Origin: Nocardia niwae NBRC 108934 = DSM 45340
Lineage (GTDB): Bacteria > Actinomycetota > Actinomycetes > Mycobacteriales > Mycobacteriaceae
Direction of reading: 5' to 3'
NCBI RefSeq assembly: GCF_001613465.1
Contig: NZ_BDCK01000045.1
Span: forward strand, 23,685-87,684
Length of the DNA stretch: 64,000 nucleotides
Part shown: positions 8,010 through 15,799 of the stretch, piece by piece
Layout: each line of letters opens with the position of its first letter
How positions within the stretch are numbered: position 1 is the stretch's first letter
Notes under the pieces: generated by a model
What the model saw: only the letters and a program-made list of their open reading frames with translations
Databases searched by the model: none
What the model was told of the DNA's origin: nothing
Translations under genes and position numbers: made by a program

Positions 8010-8363
8010 CTATGACACCTGCACGGTTCGAAGGTGCGGGACCACGAGATTCGACGGCTCTGGGTGGCGGCGATATAACACGTGAGTGTCCGCAGCAATG
8101 ACATCGCAAACATCGAGAGCTTCGTCGAGCCGGATATGTCCGACATGGGGGACGATGATGACTTGGACTCGCTCGCGGCGAACGAAATTCATCATCATCT
8201 GGAAGGCGTTCTCGCGACCAGGCCGCAACACGAACGTTTCCCAAACCGCCCAGTTCTCTTCGAACGCCAGACTGTGTGCAGCCTCCGTCAACGCGCCTAT
8301 CGTGTTACCGCTAGCGCCCTTCGCGCCAGCGTCCACGAAGATCACCACATCCTTGTCGATCAC
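8010..8363 (-). CDS. Rossmann/resolvase-like small protein (paralogue of upstream gene)
   Basis: 117 aa from GTG 8363, which overlaps the stop of the upstream gene (GTGA). Alternating strand/helix pattern: DVVIFVDAGA, WAVWETFVLRPGRENAFQMMM, VQVIIVPHVGHI, DVCDVIAADTHVLY. The middle strand plus VP-x-x-x-H pattern is shared with the protein encoded just before it, so the two look like tandem paralogues. The fold recalls the catalytic domain of small serine recombinases, but the catalytic Ser/Arg set is not evident. Confidence 0.5.
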   Translation of the reverse strand: MIDKDVVIFVDAGAKGASGNTIGALTEAAHSLAFEENWAVWETFVLRPGRENAFQMMMNFVRRERVQVIIVPHVGHIRLDEALDVCDVIAADTHVLYRRHPEPSNLVVPHLRTVQVS

Positions 8364-8680
8364 CGTGCACCGACCGCGAGACGCTGCGTGTATGAGGCGA
8401 GCGGAAACAAAGTGAGCAGATCGGCCTGCCGCAGCACAGGGCCAACGTCCTTGCCTGGCAGGTGCTTCAGTGTCGGAACGATCATGCACGCAGTGTCGTG
8501 GAAACTCATCCACTCCAGCGCAGACCGAAGCGACCCGGAATGCGTATCGGGTACGACGATGATCTGATCGAACTCCAGGCCGTGCGTCTGTGCCGTATCC
8601 TTCGCTAGGGCGCTAAGCTCCGCTTTTGCTCTCGCGCTCAGCCCTTGCACTAGATAGAGCACTGCCGTTCGGGGCGCCAT
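8360..8680 (-). CDS. Rossmann/resolvase-like small protein
   Basis: 106 aa from ATG 8680 with GGGAGG upstream. Pattern: TAVLYLVQGLSARAKAEL, FDQIIVVPDTHSGSLRSAL, TACMIVPTLKHL, then an ADLLTLFPLASY tail. Translationally coupled to the paralogue downstream and divergent from the XRE-DUF5753 regulator across 280 bases. It may belong to the same regulatory cassette. Confidence 0.5.
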   Translation of the reverse strand: MAPRTAVLYLVQGLSARAKAELSALAKDTAQTHGLEFDQIIVVPDTHSGSLRSALEWMSFHDTACMIVPTLKHLPGKDVGPVLRQADLLTLFPLASYTQRLAVGAR

Positions 8681-8960
8681 CCCACGCCTCCCTTCATGCG
8701 GACCGTCTGGGGGCACTAGATGGCTACCGCGGTCTGGATCGGAGACCACGGACCGCTGCCTCACAGTAGATTTCGCGGGCTAGCCAGACTCCGCGAGTGA
8801 GGCGGGGTCCTTGCGGCCATCTAGTGCCAACTCCCAGTAGACACGAGGTAGAGGCTTCGTGGAGTATTCCAATCAGATGTTTTCCACGAAACTGCCGTGT
8901 CTTCCAAACAGCAGTGACAGAATCATTCCAATCAGGCATACACGCTGAAGGGGCGAGGGG
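8681..8960. promoter_or_regulatory. divergent intergenic region upstream of the XRE-DUF5753 gene
   Basis: 280 bases separating the leftward paralogue pair from the rightward regulator. AT-richer near 8870-8940 (GTTTTCCACGAAACT, CAGAATCATTCC). The repeated ATTCCAATCAG (near 8866-8876 and 8925-8935) could be paired binding sites. A GAAGGGGCGAGGGG ribosome site precedes ATG 8961. Confidence 0.45.
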
Positions 8961-9854
8961 ATGACCACCACAACGGGATCGACCGTGCCACGCCGCATGC
9001 TCGGTCGATTACTGAAGCAGTACCGGATAGCTGCCGACGTCAGCCAAGCCAAGGCCGCACGCGAGCTACAGGTTGGCGCACAGACGATCTGGCGCATGGA
9101 AACCGGGCAGAACGTCATCTTGAAGAAGGTGTACATAGACGCCCTCTGCAAGCTGTACCGGCTCAAAGGCGAGGAAGCCAAACGCATCCGCCAACTCCAC
9201 CAAGAGGCGGAGGAAGCCAGCCACATCACATGGTGGCACCAATACGACGAGCAGATCCCGCCGCACTTCGACCTCTACATGCAACTCGAAGACGCCGCCC
9301 AGTCGTTCAGCGCCTATCACCCGTCGCTGCTGCCTGGCCTGTTGCAGACGCCCGAGTACCGGCGCCAGATCATCTGGACCGAGTTTCCCGCGATGGCGAC
9401 CGTAGAGGTTGAGCGGCGAATCGAGCTGCACACCAAGCGGGTCGAGCGTTTGACCAGCACCAAGCATCCGATCCGCGTCAGCGTTCTAGTCGACGAAGCC
9501 GTGCTCCGTCGACCCGCCGGACCGCCAGAAGTGATGTCCGACCAGTTGGAGCACCTCGTCGAAGCCGACAAGTTGCCGAATGTCACTGTCCGGGTCGTGC
9601 CGTTCTCCGTTGGCATGCATGTCGGCACGATCACTGGCCCATTCGTTCTGCTCGACTTCCCGCCTCACGCCACAGCGGAGTTGACAGAGCCCCCTACGGT
9701 GTACATCCAAGGGTTTACCGGAGCCGCCTACCTGGATACGGCGGACAAGGTTGCCCCATACCGCACCGCGTACGCTGAAATCCAGCGTACGGCGCTGGAT
9801 GAGAAGGCTAGCCACCGTCTCATCCTCGACATAGCAGAGGAGTTAACCCGGTGA
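8961..9854 (+). CDS. XRE-family regulator with DUF5753 sensor domain
   Basis: 297 aa. Residues about 10-70 are a Cro/CI-type HTH (LGRLLKQYRIAADVSQAKAA then VGAQTIWRMETGQN). The remainder matches DUF5753: HPSLLPGLLQTPEYRRQI, LVDEAVLRRPAGPPEVM, VTVRVVPFSVGMHVG, and a final YRTAYAEIQRTALDE. In actinomycetes such proteins pair with DUF397 proteins, here encoded directly downstream (4-base overlap), as in WhiJ/BldB-like systems affecting development and antibiotic control, some behaving like toxin-antitoxin pairs. Typical host cargo and unusual in a phage. Confidence 0.92.
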   Translation: MTTTTGSTVPRRMLGRLLKQYRIAADVSQAKAARELQVGAQTIWRMETGQNVILKKVYIDALCKLYRLKGEEAKRIRQLHQEAEEASHITWWHQYDEQIPPHFDLYMQLEDAAQSFSAYHPSLLPGLLQTPEYRRQIIWTEFPAMATVEVERRIELHTKRVERLTSTKHPIRVSVLVDEAVLRRPAGPPEVMSDQLEHLVEADKLPNVTVRVVPFSVGMHVGTITGPFVLLDFPPHATAELTEPPTVYIQGFTGAAYLDTADKVAPYRTAYAEIQRTALDEKASHRLILDIAEELTR

Positions 9855-10060
9855 GTGCTGATCTGTCGCGAGCAAAGTGGTTCAAGAGCAGCCACAGCTC
9901 AGGCAGCCAAGAATGCGTGGAAGTCGCCTGGCTCGACGGCGGCTCGGTCGGCGTGCGGGACAGCAAGAACCCCGCGGGTCCGGCTCTGGTGTTCAACCCG
10001 AGCACCTGGGACAAGTTCGCCACCCATCTCAATGGCGGCGAGGTCAACCACCCCGCATAG
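9851..10060 (+). CDS. DUF397 protein, first copy
   Basis: 69 aa, starting GTG 9851 inside the last codons of the XRE gene. Classic DUF397 layout: AKWFKSSHSSGSQECVEVAW, then GGSVGVRDSKNPAGPALVF, and TWDKFATHL at the end. DUF397 proteins are small partners of XRE-DUF5753 regulators. A terminator follows at 10073-10101. Confidence 0.93.
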   Translation: MSADLSRAKWFKSSHSSGSQECVEVAWLDGGSVGVRDSKNPAGPALVFNPSTWDKFATHLNGGEVNHPA

Positions 10061-10072
10061 AAGCCCAGACGA

Positions 10073-10101
10073 AGGAGCCCCCTGGATCGGAGGGGGCTCC
10101 T
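10073..10101 (+). terminator. intrinsic terminator after the first DUF397 gene
   Basis: Perfect 11-bp stem AGGAGCCCCCT / AGGGGGCTCCT with a 7-base loop, followed by ACCGTTTTCC. Confidence 0.85.
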
Positions 10102-10175
10102 ACCGTTTTCCGCGACTTGTCACCCCGCCGACGTAAGCTGAGACCTCAACATGTGAGGGAGCGGAGGAGTTCTCG

Positions 10176-10379
10176 ATGAGTGTTGACCTCAGCGGCGCCG
10201 AATGGTTCAAAAGTAGCCACAGTCAGCCTAGCGGGGACTGTGTTGAAGTGGCCTTCTTTCCAGGCGGCTACGTCGGCGTGCGAGACTCGAAGAACCCCGA
10301 TGCGCTCGCGCTCGTGTTCAATGCCGCGGCCTGGGATGCCTTCACCGCGGGCATCGCACGCCGCAGCATCAGCTACTAG
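10176..10379 (+). CDS. DUF397 protein, second copy
   Basis: 67 aa from ATG 10176 with GGAGGAG just upstream. Strongly similar to the first copy (AEWFKSSHSQPSGDCVEVAF, VGVRDSKNPDALALVF, AAWDAFTAG). It lies beyond the terminator, so it has its own promoter or depends on read-through. Two diverged copies could give one antidote and one variant, or differently regulated partners. Confidence 0.92.
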   Translation: MSVDLSGAEWFKSSHSQPSGDCVEVAFFPGGYVGVRDSKNPDALALVFNAAAWDAFTAGIARRSISY

Positions 10380-10388
10380 AAACAGTCG

Positions 10389-10712
10389 TCACGCCTTCTC
10401 GCGGGGCCGCAGCGCATACGCCGGCACAAGCTGCCAGCGGAGGTCGAGTTCGCGGCCGTCCATGTACCGCACCTTGTAGTGGACGTGCCCCAGCCAGTCG
10501 CCGAGGCCGGTGGGGATCCATTGCAGCAGGACACCGGGCACCTCCCCTGTCATGTCGACGCCCGCCGCATTCTTGCGCACCGGGACACCCGGGTTGCGCA
10601 CCATCAGCGCGTCGAGTCGCACCCAGACATGTTTTGGTGGTTCGGTCAAGCCCCACAGGTCGTTTGTTGTTGCTGGTGTCCACCCCTCCACACGCTCATC
10701 GTTCGCACTCAT
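10389..10712 (-). CDS. hypothetical protein, 107 aa
   Basis: Leftward gene from ATG 10712, tail-to-tail with the second DUF397 gene (9-base gap). Beta-rich with many Trp (HVWVRLDALMVRNPGVPV, GVLLQWIPTGLGDWLGHVHY). No recognised domain or membrane segment. It may be a host-derived cargo gene. Confidence 0.55.
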   Translation of the reverse strand: MSANDERVEGWTPATTNDLWGLTEPPKHVWVRLDALMVRNPGVPVRKNAAGVDMTGEVPGVLLQWIPTGLGDWLGHVHYKVRYMDGRELDLRWQLVPAYALRPREKA

Positions 10713-10857
10713 GTTCGAATACTAGCGCGAAACAGACCGGACGGAACGTGGTCTATACCCTTCCGAGTCGCGCGCCACACGCTTTACCCTGACAAACGCG
10801 TAACGGCGCCCATGCCGGTGCGATGAACCAGCACACTGCCGACATCAGGGGCCATCC

Positions 10858-11262
10858 ATGTCTCAGCCGCCACCGCAACCAGGGCCACACCCAAGCGCCG
10901 GCCCCGGCAATCCGACACCACCAACACCCATGACGGATCAGCAACACGACCAGCGACTGAACAATACGTGGTTGTGGCTGGCGATCATCGGGACAATCGT
11001 CGGACTGGTCGTTGTGGGCAGCCAGATCGGCGACGGCGGCCTAGAGGTTCTTTTCGCGATGCTTGTGCCAGCCGTCCTAGGCATCCTGATAGTACGGGCG
11101 CTGATCCGGGTCGGCGACAAACGACCACCTCCAGTTGTCATCGCACCCACTGCGGCACCCCCTCCAGGGTGGTACCCGGACAGTCAAGGCGTCACGCGCT
11201 GGTTCGACGGCGCACGGTGGACTGAGTTCACGCAGCCTCCACCGAACCCGCAAAGCCCCTGA
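10858..11262 (+). CDS. DUF2510 membrane protein
   Basis: 134 aa. Pro-rich N-terminus, two hydrophobic segments (TWLWLAIIGTIVGLVVVG and LEVLFAMLVPAVLGILIVRA), then a C-terminal DUF2510 module (PPGWYPDSQGVTRWFDGARW). DUF2510 is widespread in actinobacterial membrane proteins and is thought to face the cytoplasm or bind partners. Rightward, isolated and ended by a strong terminator: a likely lysogenic-conversion gene. Confidence 0.8.
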   Translation: MSQPPPQPGPHPSAGPGNPTPPTPMTDQQHDQRLNNTWLWLAIIGTIVGLVVVGSQIGDGGLEVLFAMLVPAVLGILIVRALIRVGDKRPPPVVIAPTAAPPPGWYPDSQGVTRWFDGARWTEFTQPPPNPQSP

Positions 11263-11274
11263 AACGCCGAAAGC

Positions 11275-11301
11275 GGCCCCCGTCCTCAAAGGACGGGGGC
11301 C
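11275..11301. terminator. bidirectional terminator between the DUF2510 gene and the virion operon
   Basis: Perfect 12-bp stem GGCCCCCGTCCT / AGGACGGGGGCC with a 3-base loop. It separates the rightward cargo gene from the left end of the leftward late operon, whose last stop is at 11315. Confidence 0.88.
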
Positions 11302-11314
11302 GACTTGTTTGCCC

Positions 11315-12361
11315 TTACGTGATCTGCAACAGGGCCGTGCTAGCAGGGACAGTTCCGGCGCTTGAGCCGTTCGAATTCATTTGGATCTTGTACACCTCGC
11401 CGTCGACCACCGCCGCCGTCGCCTCGCAGAAGCACGAGCTGGCGTTCGACGTGACCCCATCGCCTGTCGCGATCACCGCGCCATCGCTGACACGCACGAT
11501 ACGAATAGTGTGCGTACGAGTGAACGACCCGCCAGTGAACGGCACCTTCGCATAGAAGTTCGCCGCCGCCTTACTGCCGCGTACCGTCACCCCGTTACTG
11601 GCAATCACGGATCCCGGACACCCCGAATGGGCGACAACACCGGACAGGTCAACCCAGGTCGCCGAAGTCGGCCACGATTGGGTAGAGCCGTTCTTCTGCA
11701 ACCCGGATTCGATGAAATCTCCCGACGCGCGGTCGGGCAGGTCCCATGCTTCGAAGTTGTCGAAGGCGGGGCCGTAGTATTTTGTGCCGCTGGAGTTCGC
11801 TGAAATCGCATAGAATCCGAACCGCTGCGAGGCTTGCGGCACCAGGGTATAGCCGGTATCGGTGTAGGCTGTCAGGTTCAGTCGCTTGCCAGCACGCAAC
11901 CGGTAAGCGACATATTCGTTGCCGTACACTTCGAATCCGTACCGGTCACCGACTTCACACAACGTCCGGTCATACGAAGTGCGGTTGGTCGGAACCACTC
12001 CATCGAAGTTGGAAATACCGGCGTGGGAGGCGTCTACGATGTTCAAGTTCATCGTCTTCGCGCCGTCATTCGACATGCGGCAAATCAGACCCGACTGGGC
12101 TACCGCATTAGCGGCCTCGATCGGCGTGAACTCCACACGATGGTTGTAACCGGGGAACAGAACCTTGGGTGCCGTCTTGCCGAGGACTGTGCCAGTGCCC
12201 GGATCGGGTGCTTTACATGCGTTGCTCAAAATCCTGGGCTGAATATTGAGGTACGAGCCGCCGGTGTAGTAGTCGTAGATCGTCAGGTCCAGGGGGCCGT
12301 CAGCGCGGTTGAAGTCGTCAGACCAATACGAGAGATCCCTGGGACTCTTCAAAAGGTGCAT
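11315..12361 (-). CDS. minor tail / receptor-binding protein (last gene of late operon)
   Basis: 348 aa from ATG 12361 (TGATG overlap with the gene before); GTG 12370 is an alternative. An N-terminal concanavalin-like region (SDDFNRADGPLD) resembles one in the 414-aa tail protein at 15800 (YDDFNRSDGVVD). The C-terminal 120 residues form a beta-rich tip with VDLSGVVAHSGCPGSVIAS and Ser/Thr/Asn-rich strands. The downstream position in the tail-fibre cluster points to host recognition. Confidence 0.7.
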   Translation of the reverse strand: MHLLKSPRDLSYWSDDFNRADGPLDLTIYDYYTGGSYLNIQPRILSNACKAPDPGTGTVLGKTAPKVLFPGYNHRVEFTPIEAANAVAQSGLICRMSNDGAKTMNLNIVDASHAGISNFDGVVPTNRTSYDRTLCEVGDRYGFEVYGNEYVAYRLRAGKRLNLTAYTDTGYTLVPQASQRFGFYAISANSSGTKYYGPAFDNFEAWDLPDRASGDFIESGLQKNGSTQSWPTSATWVDLSGVVAHSGCPGSVIASNGVTVRGSKAAANFYAKVPFTGGSFTRTHTIRIVRVSDGAVIATGDGVTSNASSCFCEATAAVVDGEVYKIQMNSNGSSAGTVPASTALLQIT

Positions 12362-12864
12362 CAGTTCCACGTCCCGAACAGGTAGGCCCGCAACCCTTTA
12401 CCTGGCCCAGTGCCGATCGCTGTGCAGGCCAGATTGATGCGGTCGCCCACTGCGAAAGACTGGTTCGGGTTCGCGGTGCGCGCCCCGTCCGTGCTGGTGC
12501 CGTCGACCTGGTTAGCGGCCGACACGGTGACGTTGGAGCTGGCGACTTGGGAACCGTTGCGCGTGATTTCCGCTGACGTGCTACCACTGCTGTCCGCTGT
12601 TTCGAACTGGTACACCACTTTCGTCAAGGTGAACGCTCGGCCGACATACTGCCCGACAGTCCAATCTTCCGTAGTCGACCGGACAGTGCCTGGACTGATC
12701 GCCACGAAAACGAAGTCACAAGGGACCGTGTTCGCTGCGGGCGTGCGAGCATCTGTGAACCGCGCGTCGTTCGTATTCGCCTTCGTCGCCAAAGTCGTGC
12801 GAACAGAGTTGAACTCGGTCGCGATCCTTCCAGCGAGGAGGCTCACTTGCGATGCGAGGGACAT
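12361..12864 (-). CDS. tail fibre-like protein, short paralogue
   Basis: 167 aa. The N-terminal 32 residues (MSLASQVSLLAGRIATEFN...) are a coiled coil almost repeating the start of the next gene upstream (MSLVTQVSDLATRIATEIK). The C-terminal 120 residues are a beta domain (FVFVAISPGTVRSTTEDW, AEITRNGSQVASSNVTV). A shared N-terminus with different tips suggests two fibres docking at one site or alternative receptor binders. Confidence 0.65.
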   Translation of the reverse strand: MSLASQVSLLAGRIATEFNSVRTTLATKANTNDARFTDARTPAANTVPCDFVFVAISPGTVRSTTEDWTVGQYVGRAFTLTKVVYQFETADSSGSTSAEITRNGSQVASSNVTVSAANQVDGTSTDGARTANPNQSFAVGDRINLACTAIGTGPGKGLRAYLFGTWN

Positions 12865-12866
12865 GG

Positions 12867-13601
12867 CTACACCAGCCCAGCTTCGAACACCGCGACGAAA
12901 TCAGTGGTGGGGCTGCCGATATCGGTTGTCGAGTAGACGTCGATGTTCGTGCGAGCATTGCCCTTCTGCGTGCTGTTCAGCCCCTGCGCGGCGGTATCCA
13001 CACGCACCCGGTTGCCGAGATCCGTGCTGACGGTCGTCGCGAAGTTCGCGTCATCACCGAGCGCCGCAGCAAGCTCATTCAGGGTGTCCAGGGTGCTCGG
13101 CGCCGAATCCACAATCAGCGCAGTCACCGCGGCCGACAGGTTCGCGTACGTGATCTTCTTCAGGACATTCGACGCTTCGCTGTCGATCAGCGGGACAGCG
13201 TCCGCAGCAACTGGGGTCGCTTTCGTCGAAACACCGTGGATCGAGGACCCGACATTCGCCGCGTCCGTCACATCCGCTGCGGTCTCGATCCCGTCCAGCT
13301 TCGTCTTCATCGTCGGCGTCATCACGCCGGCGTTCGTGCCATCAACCGCGGGGATCGTGGCGTCAGTGCCCGTGTCGGAGGTGATGACGGTCTGGGTCGA
13401 AGACAGTGTGGCCGCGAGGTTCGTGGCACCACCGCCGCCGACCTCGGACTGAACTTCGTTGATCGCGGCAACAAGGTTGGTCTTGTCGGTGGTCGTCAGT
13501 GAGGCGAGGTTGCCCGTCTTGGTTGCGACCTCAGTGCGGACCGTCTTGATTTCGGTGGCTATGCGAGTCGCGAGGTCGGAGACTTGAGTAACGAGGGACA
13601 T
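12867..13601 (-). CDS. tail fibre protein
   Basis: 244 aa. N-terminal coiled coil, then the pattern LTTTDKTNLVAAINEVQSEV found in many phage fibres. A repeat-rich shaft follows (GVMTPTMKTKLDGIETAA; TLNELAAALGDDANFATTVS), typical of trimeric fibres, ending in a short beta tip (DIGSPTTDFVAVFEAGLV). Encoded in the receptor-binding cluster. Confidence 0.75.
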   Translation of the reverse strand: MSLVTQVSDLATRIATEIKTVRTEVATKTGNLASLTTTDKTNLVAAINEVQSEVGGGGATNLAATLSSTQTVITSDTGTDATIPAVDGTNAGVMTPTMKTKLDGIETAADVTDAANVGSSIHGVSTKATPVAADAVPLIDSEASNVLKKITYANLSAAVTALIVDSAPSTLDTLNELAAALGDDANFATTVSTDLGNRVRVDTAAQGLNSTQKGNARTNIDVYSTTDIGSPTTDFVAVFEAGLV

Positions 13602-13611
13602 TCAGTGGTCC

Positions 13612-13833
13612 TTATGCCAGGCCGTTTTCGAACAGCAGAGTGAGAGTTACGGGCGGTTCGAGATCGGCGAGCACTTGATCGGCTGCGTCATCGGCGATCT
13701 GCTCCATGTCCTCTGGAGCGATCTCCCCCGCGGGGCCGGGCGGTCCCGGAGTTGGGACGAGGACGACGCGGGCGCCGTCGCTCGGCCTGATGGCGGTTTT
13801 GGTGGTGGATACGCGGATCGTGACGGCGGGCAC
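13612..13833 (-). CDS. small collagen-like minor tail protein
   Basis: 73 aa with PTPGPPGPAGE in the centre (short Gly-X-Y run), an acidic helix (PEDMEQIADDAADQVLADLE) and a C-terminal strand TLTLLFENGLA. The start overlaps the stop of the gene before. Probably an assembly or tip component. Confidence 0.6.
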   Translation of the reverse strand: MPAVTIRVSTTKTAIRPSDGARVVLVPTPGPPGPAGEIAPEDMEQIADDAADQVLADLEPPVTLTLLFENGLA

Positions 13834-14192
13834 TATTCGACCGCCTTGCCGTCGTAGCGTTGGATGGTGCCGTTGACCACCACAACCTCAGTCGAGGGTG
13901 TGCCGGGATACGACAGGATGAACGCCCACTTGGTGTGGTCGCGCAGCTCGTCGGCGGCATCCGACTCCACCCGCACAACGGCATGGGAGTCGGTGATTGT
14001 GGCCGTGAATCTCTGCACCGGTGTGGTCTTGATGTCCAGGTACGCCGTCACGCCCGCGTCATAGTCCAGCGGGGTCGGGTTCTCTGGGTCAGCGCTGTCT
14101 GGGTCGACATTTTCGAAGTCGACAACCAGATCGCCATGCCACGACACCGGAAGGACGTACAGGGGTGGTGGATCGAAAAGAGGCGTCGTCAC
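13833..14192 (-). CDS. LtfC-like beta-sandwich minor tail protein
   Basis: 119 aa: SWHGDLVVDFENVDPDSA, GVTAYLDIKTTPVQRFTATI, WAFILSYPGTPSTEVVVVNG. This order of strands is typical of small baseplate/tail beta-sandwich (LtfC-type) proteins of actinophages. A second protein of the same general type is encoded at 15470. Confidence 0.6.
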   Translation of the reverse strand: MTTPLFDPPPLYVLPVSWHGDLVVDFENVDPDSADPENPTPLDYDAGVTAYLDIKTTPVQRFTATITDSHAVVRVESDAADELRDHTKWAFILSYPGTPSTEVVVVNGTIQRYDGKAVE

Positions 14193-14213
14193 TATTCCCC
14201 TCCCAGGGGGTGG

Positions 14214-15116
14214 TTAGGCGGCGTCGTAATACAGGTATGTGCTGGTCGAGCCAGCCGCGACGGTGCCGCTCGCCCCGAACGGGGTCGTGTATTGGAGGCT
14301 GATCGTGTCGCCAGGCGCGAGGCTCGTAGAGATCGGTGAAAACGTCGCCGATGTCCCGTTGAACGGGATAGACGCTGTCCCGATCTGCGTGCCGTTCTTC
14401 AGCACCCGCAGCGTCAACGCCGTCGAATTGCTCCAGGCGCCAGTCAAGGTGACCTTGCACTGCACCGTGACGCTCGACGGGCCGTCCGACACCAGCGCGT
14501 TGCTGGTGATGACCGTGTTCGGGTAGCCCGAACGCGCCACCCAGCCGGTGATCAGTGCCGTGGTGTTGGCGGTCAGCGAGCCTGTTCCGGACTTGTCCAT
14601 GCCCATCGGCGAGAACGACGGCGCCGCAACGAAGCCGAACGTTCCAGTGCCCGCGACAGCCAAGCCCGGTGCAGGTGCAGCCGCCATTGCCAGCGCGCCA
14701 GACCCGGTCAGAGCCAGCGGCGACGCAGGCGCAGCGGGCAGAGCCAGTGTTCCCGTCCCGGTGACATCGGCGGTGACCGTCGGGGCGGTTGTGAACCCCA
14801 TCGTTCCCGACCCCACCGTCCGCAGTTCAGCTTCATACCCGAACTGAAGGAACGCCTCCGACGTCAGCGCCAGAGCGGCGTTCGCGGACGTCGCGTCGAA
14901 CGCGACCGCACCCGAGCCGGTCACAGGTAGATCCGTGGCCGGTGCCGCAGCGAGCCCGATCGCGCCAGCTCCGGTCACAACCAGATGCCTGTGCGGCGGT
15001 GGCGTGTACACGAGGGTGTCGGGCACACGCGCCCCTGTGCCTTGCGGAAGTGACGCGGTCGCGCGTGATGCGCCGGGAAGCGGTGCCCGCGCCCATGATC
15101 GGCGAGGCAACCCCAT
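14214..15116 (-). CDS. repeat-containing tail fibre protein
   Basis: 300 aa from ATG 15116; the frame is open further upstream but overlaps the preceding gene. Residues about 40-190 contain roughly six imperfect units built on VTGSGALA-x-AAAPA (for example VVTGAGAIGLAAAPA, DVTGTGTLALPAAPA, AVAGTGTFGFVAAP), like beta-helical Gly-rich fibre shafts. The C-terminal 110 residues form a beta domain (TVQCKVTLTGAWSNSTALTL). Likely a receptor-binding tip. Confidence 0.7.
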   Translation of the reverse strand: MGLPRRSWARAPLPGASRATASLPQGTGARVPDTLVYTPPPHRHLVVTGAGAIGLAAAPATDLPVTGSGAVAFDATSANAALALTSEAFLQFGYEAELRTVGSGTMGFTTAPTVTADVTGTGTLALPAAPASPLALTGSGALAMAAAPAPGLAVAGTGTFGFVAAPSFSPMGMDKSGTGSLTANTTALITGWVARSGYPNTVITSNALVSDGPSSVTVQCKVTLTGAWSNSTALTLRVLKNGTQIGTASIPFNGTSATFSPISTSLAPGDTISLQYTTPFGASGTVAAGSTSTYLYYDAA

Positions 15117-15118
15117 GG

Positions 15119-15463
15119 TCAGCTCTGCGTGTAGCTGGGGGTGATGTTGATGCTGCCCGTGCCGCCCAACGTCACAGACGGGCTCAAAGCGTTGCCGCCG
15201 ATGAACGTGCCGCCCGAGCTGGCGGTCCACAGTCCGCCGTGCGTGTAGGTTCCGGCCGGTGCGGGGACAGCCACCAACGCGGCGGTCAGCACACCAGTAG
15301 TACCCGACACCCACGTGGCCTGCACCCGCGCATACGGAGCGCCGGTCGCCTCATTAGCGCCAGTGGTGCCGGGGTCCGCGGTATGCAGAGAAACCCACGG
15401 GGCCGTAGAAACGCCTTTGACACCGTCAGCGGCGGCCTGCTTGGTTGCATTTGGTAGAGCCAT
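15119..15463 (-). CDS. phage tail fibre/minor tail protein, Gp80-like
   Basis: 114 aa. WVSLHTADPGTTGANEATGAPYARV (read as two halves around DPGTTGA) followed by TYTHGGLWTASSGGTFIGG matches small mycobacteriophage tail proteins seen next to fibres. It ends two bases before the repeat-containing fibre start region. Confidence 0.7.
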   Translation of the reverse strand: MALPNATKQAAADGVKGVSTAPWVSLHTADPGTTGANEATGAPYARVQATWVSGTTGVLTAALVAVPAPAGTYTHGGLWTASSGGTFIGGNALSPSVTLGGTGSINITPSYTQS

Positions 15464-15469
15464 TGTGCG

Positions 15470-15781
15470 TTATCCTTCGCGGGCCACTGAGCCCTGATAC
15501 CAGCAGAAATCTTTGCCGTCCGAGTAATGGACGTAGAGCCGGAAACGAGCCGGAATGGAAATGGTGTCCGCCAACGCGTACGACACATTCCACGAGATCG
15601 ATGAGGACGACACTGTCGCCGTCCATGTGCCGAGGACATCGCCCGCCATGTCGTAGAAGATGATTTCCGCGCTGGTTTCCGACGGGATCTCTTCACCGGG
15701 CAGTGGGTAGATGTCGTGAACGAAGTCCTGCCCGGTGACGAGCACAAGCGTTTCGACGACCGGCCTATTACCGATTGCCAT
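15470..15781 (-). CDS. LtfC-like minor tail protein
   Basis: 103 aa beta-rich protein: VLVTGQDFVHDIYPLPG, SAEIIFYDMAGDVLGTWTAT, RFRLYVHYSDGKDFCWYQG. Resembles LtfC/p132-type beta-sandwich tail proteins; functionally an adaptor between tail tip and fibres. Confidence 0.65.
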   Translation of the reverse strand: MAIGNRPVVETLVLVTGQDFVHDIYPLPGEEIPSETSAEIIFYDMAGDVLGTWTATVSSSSISWNVSYALADTISIPARFRLYVHYSDGKDFCWYQGSVAREG

Positions 15782-15799
15782 GAAACCCCCTGATGGGTG

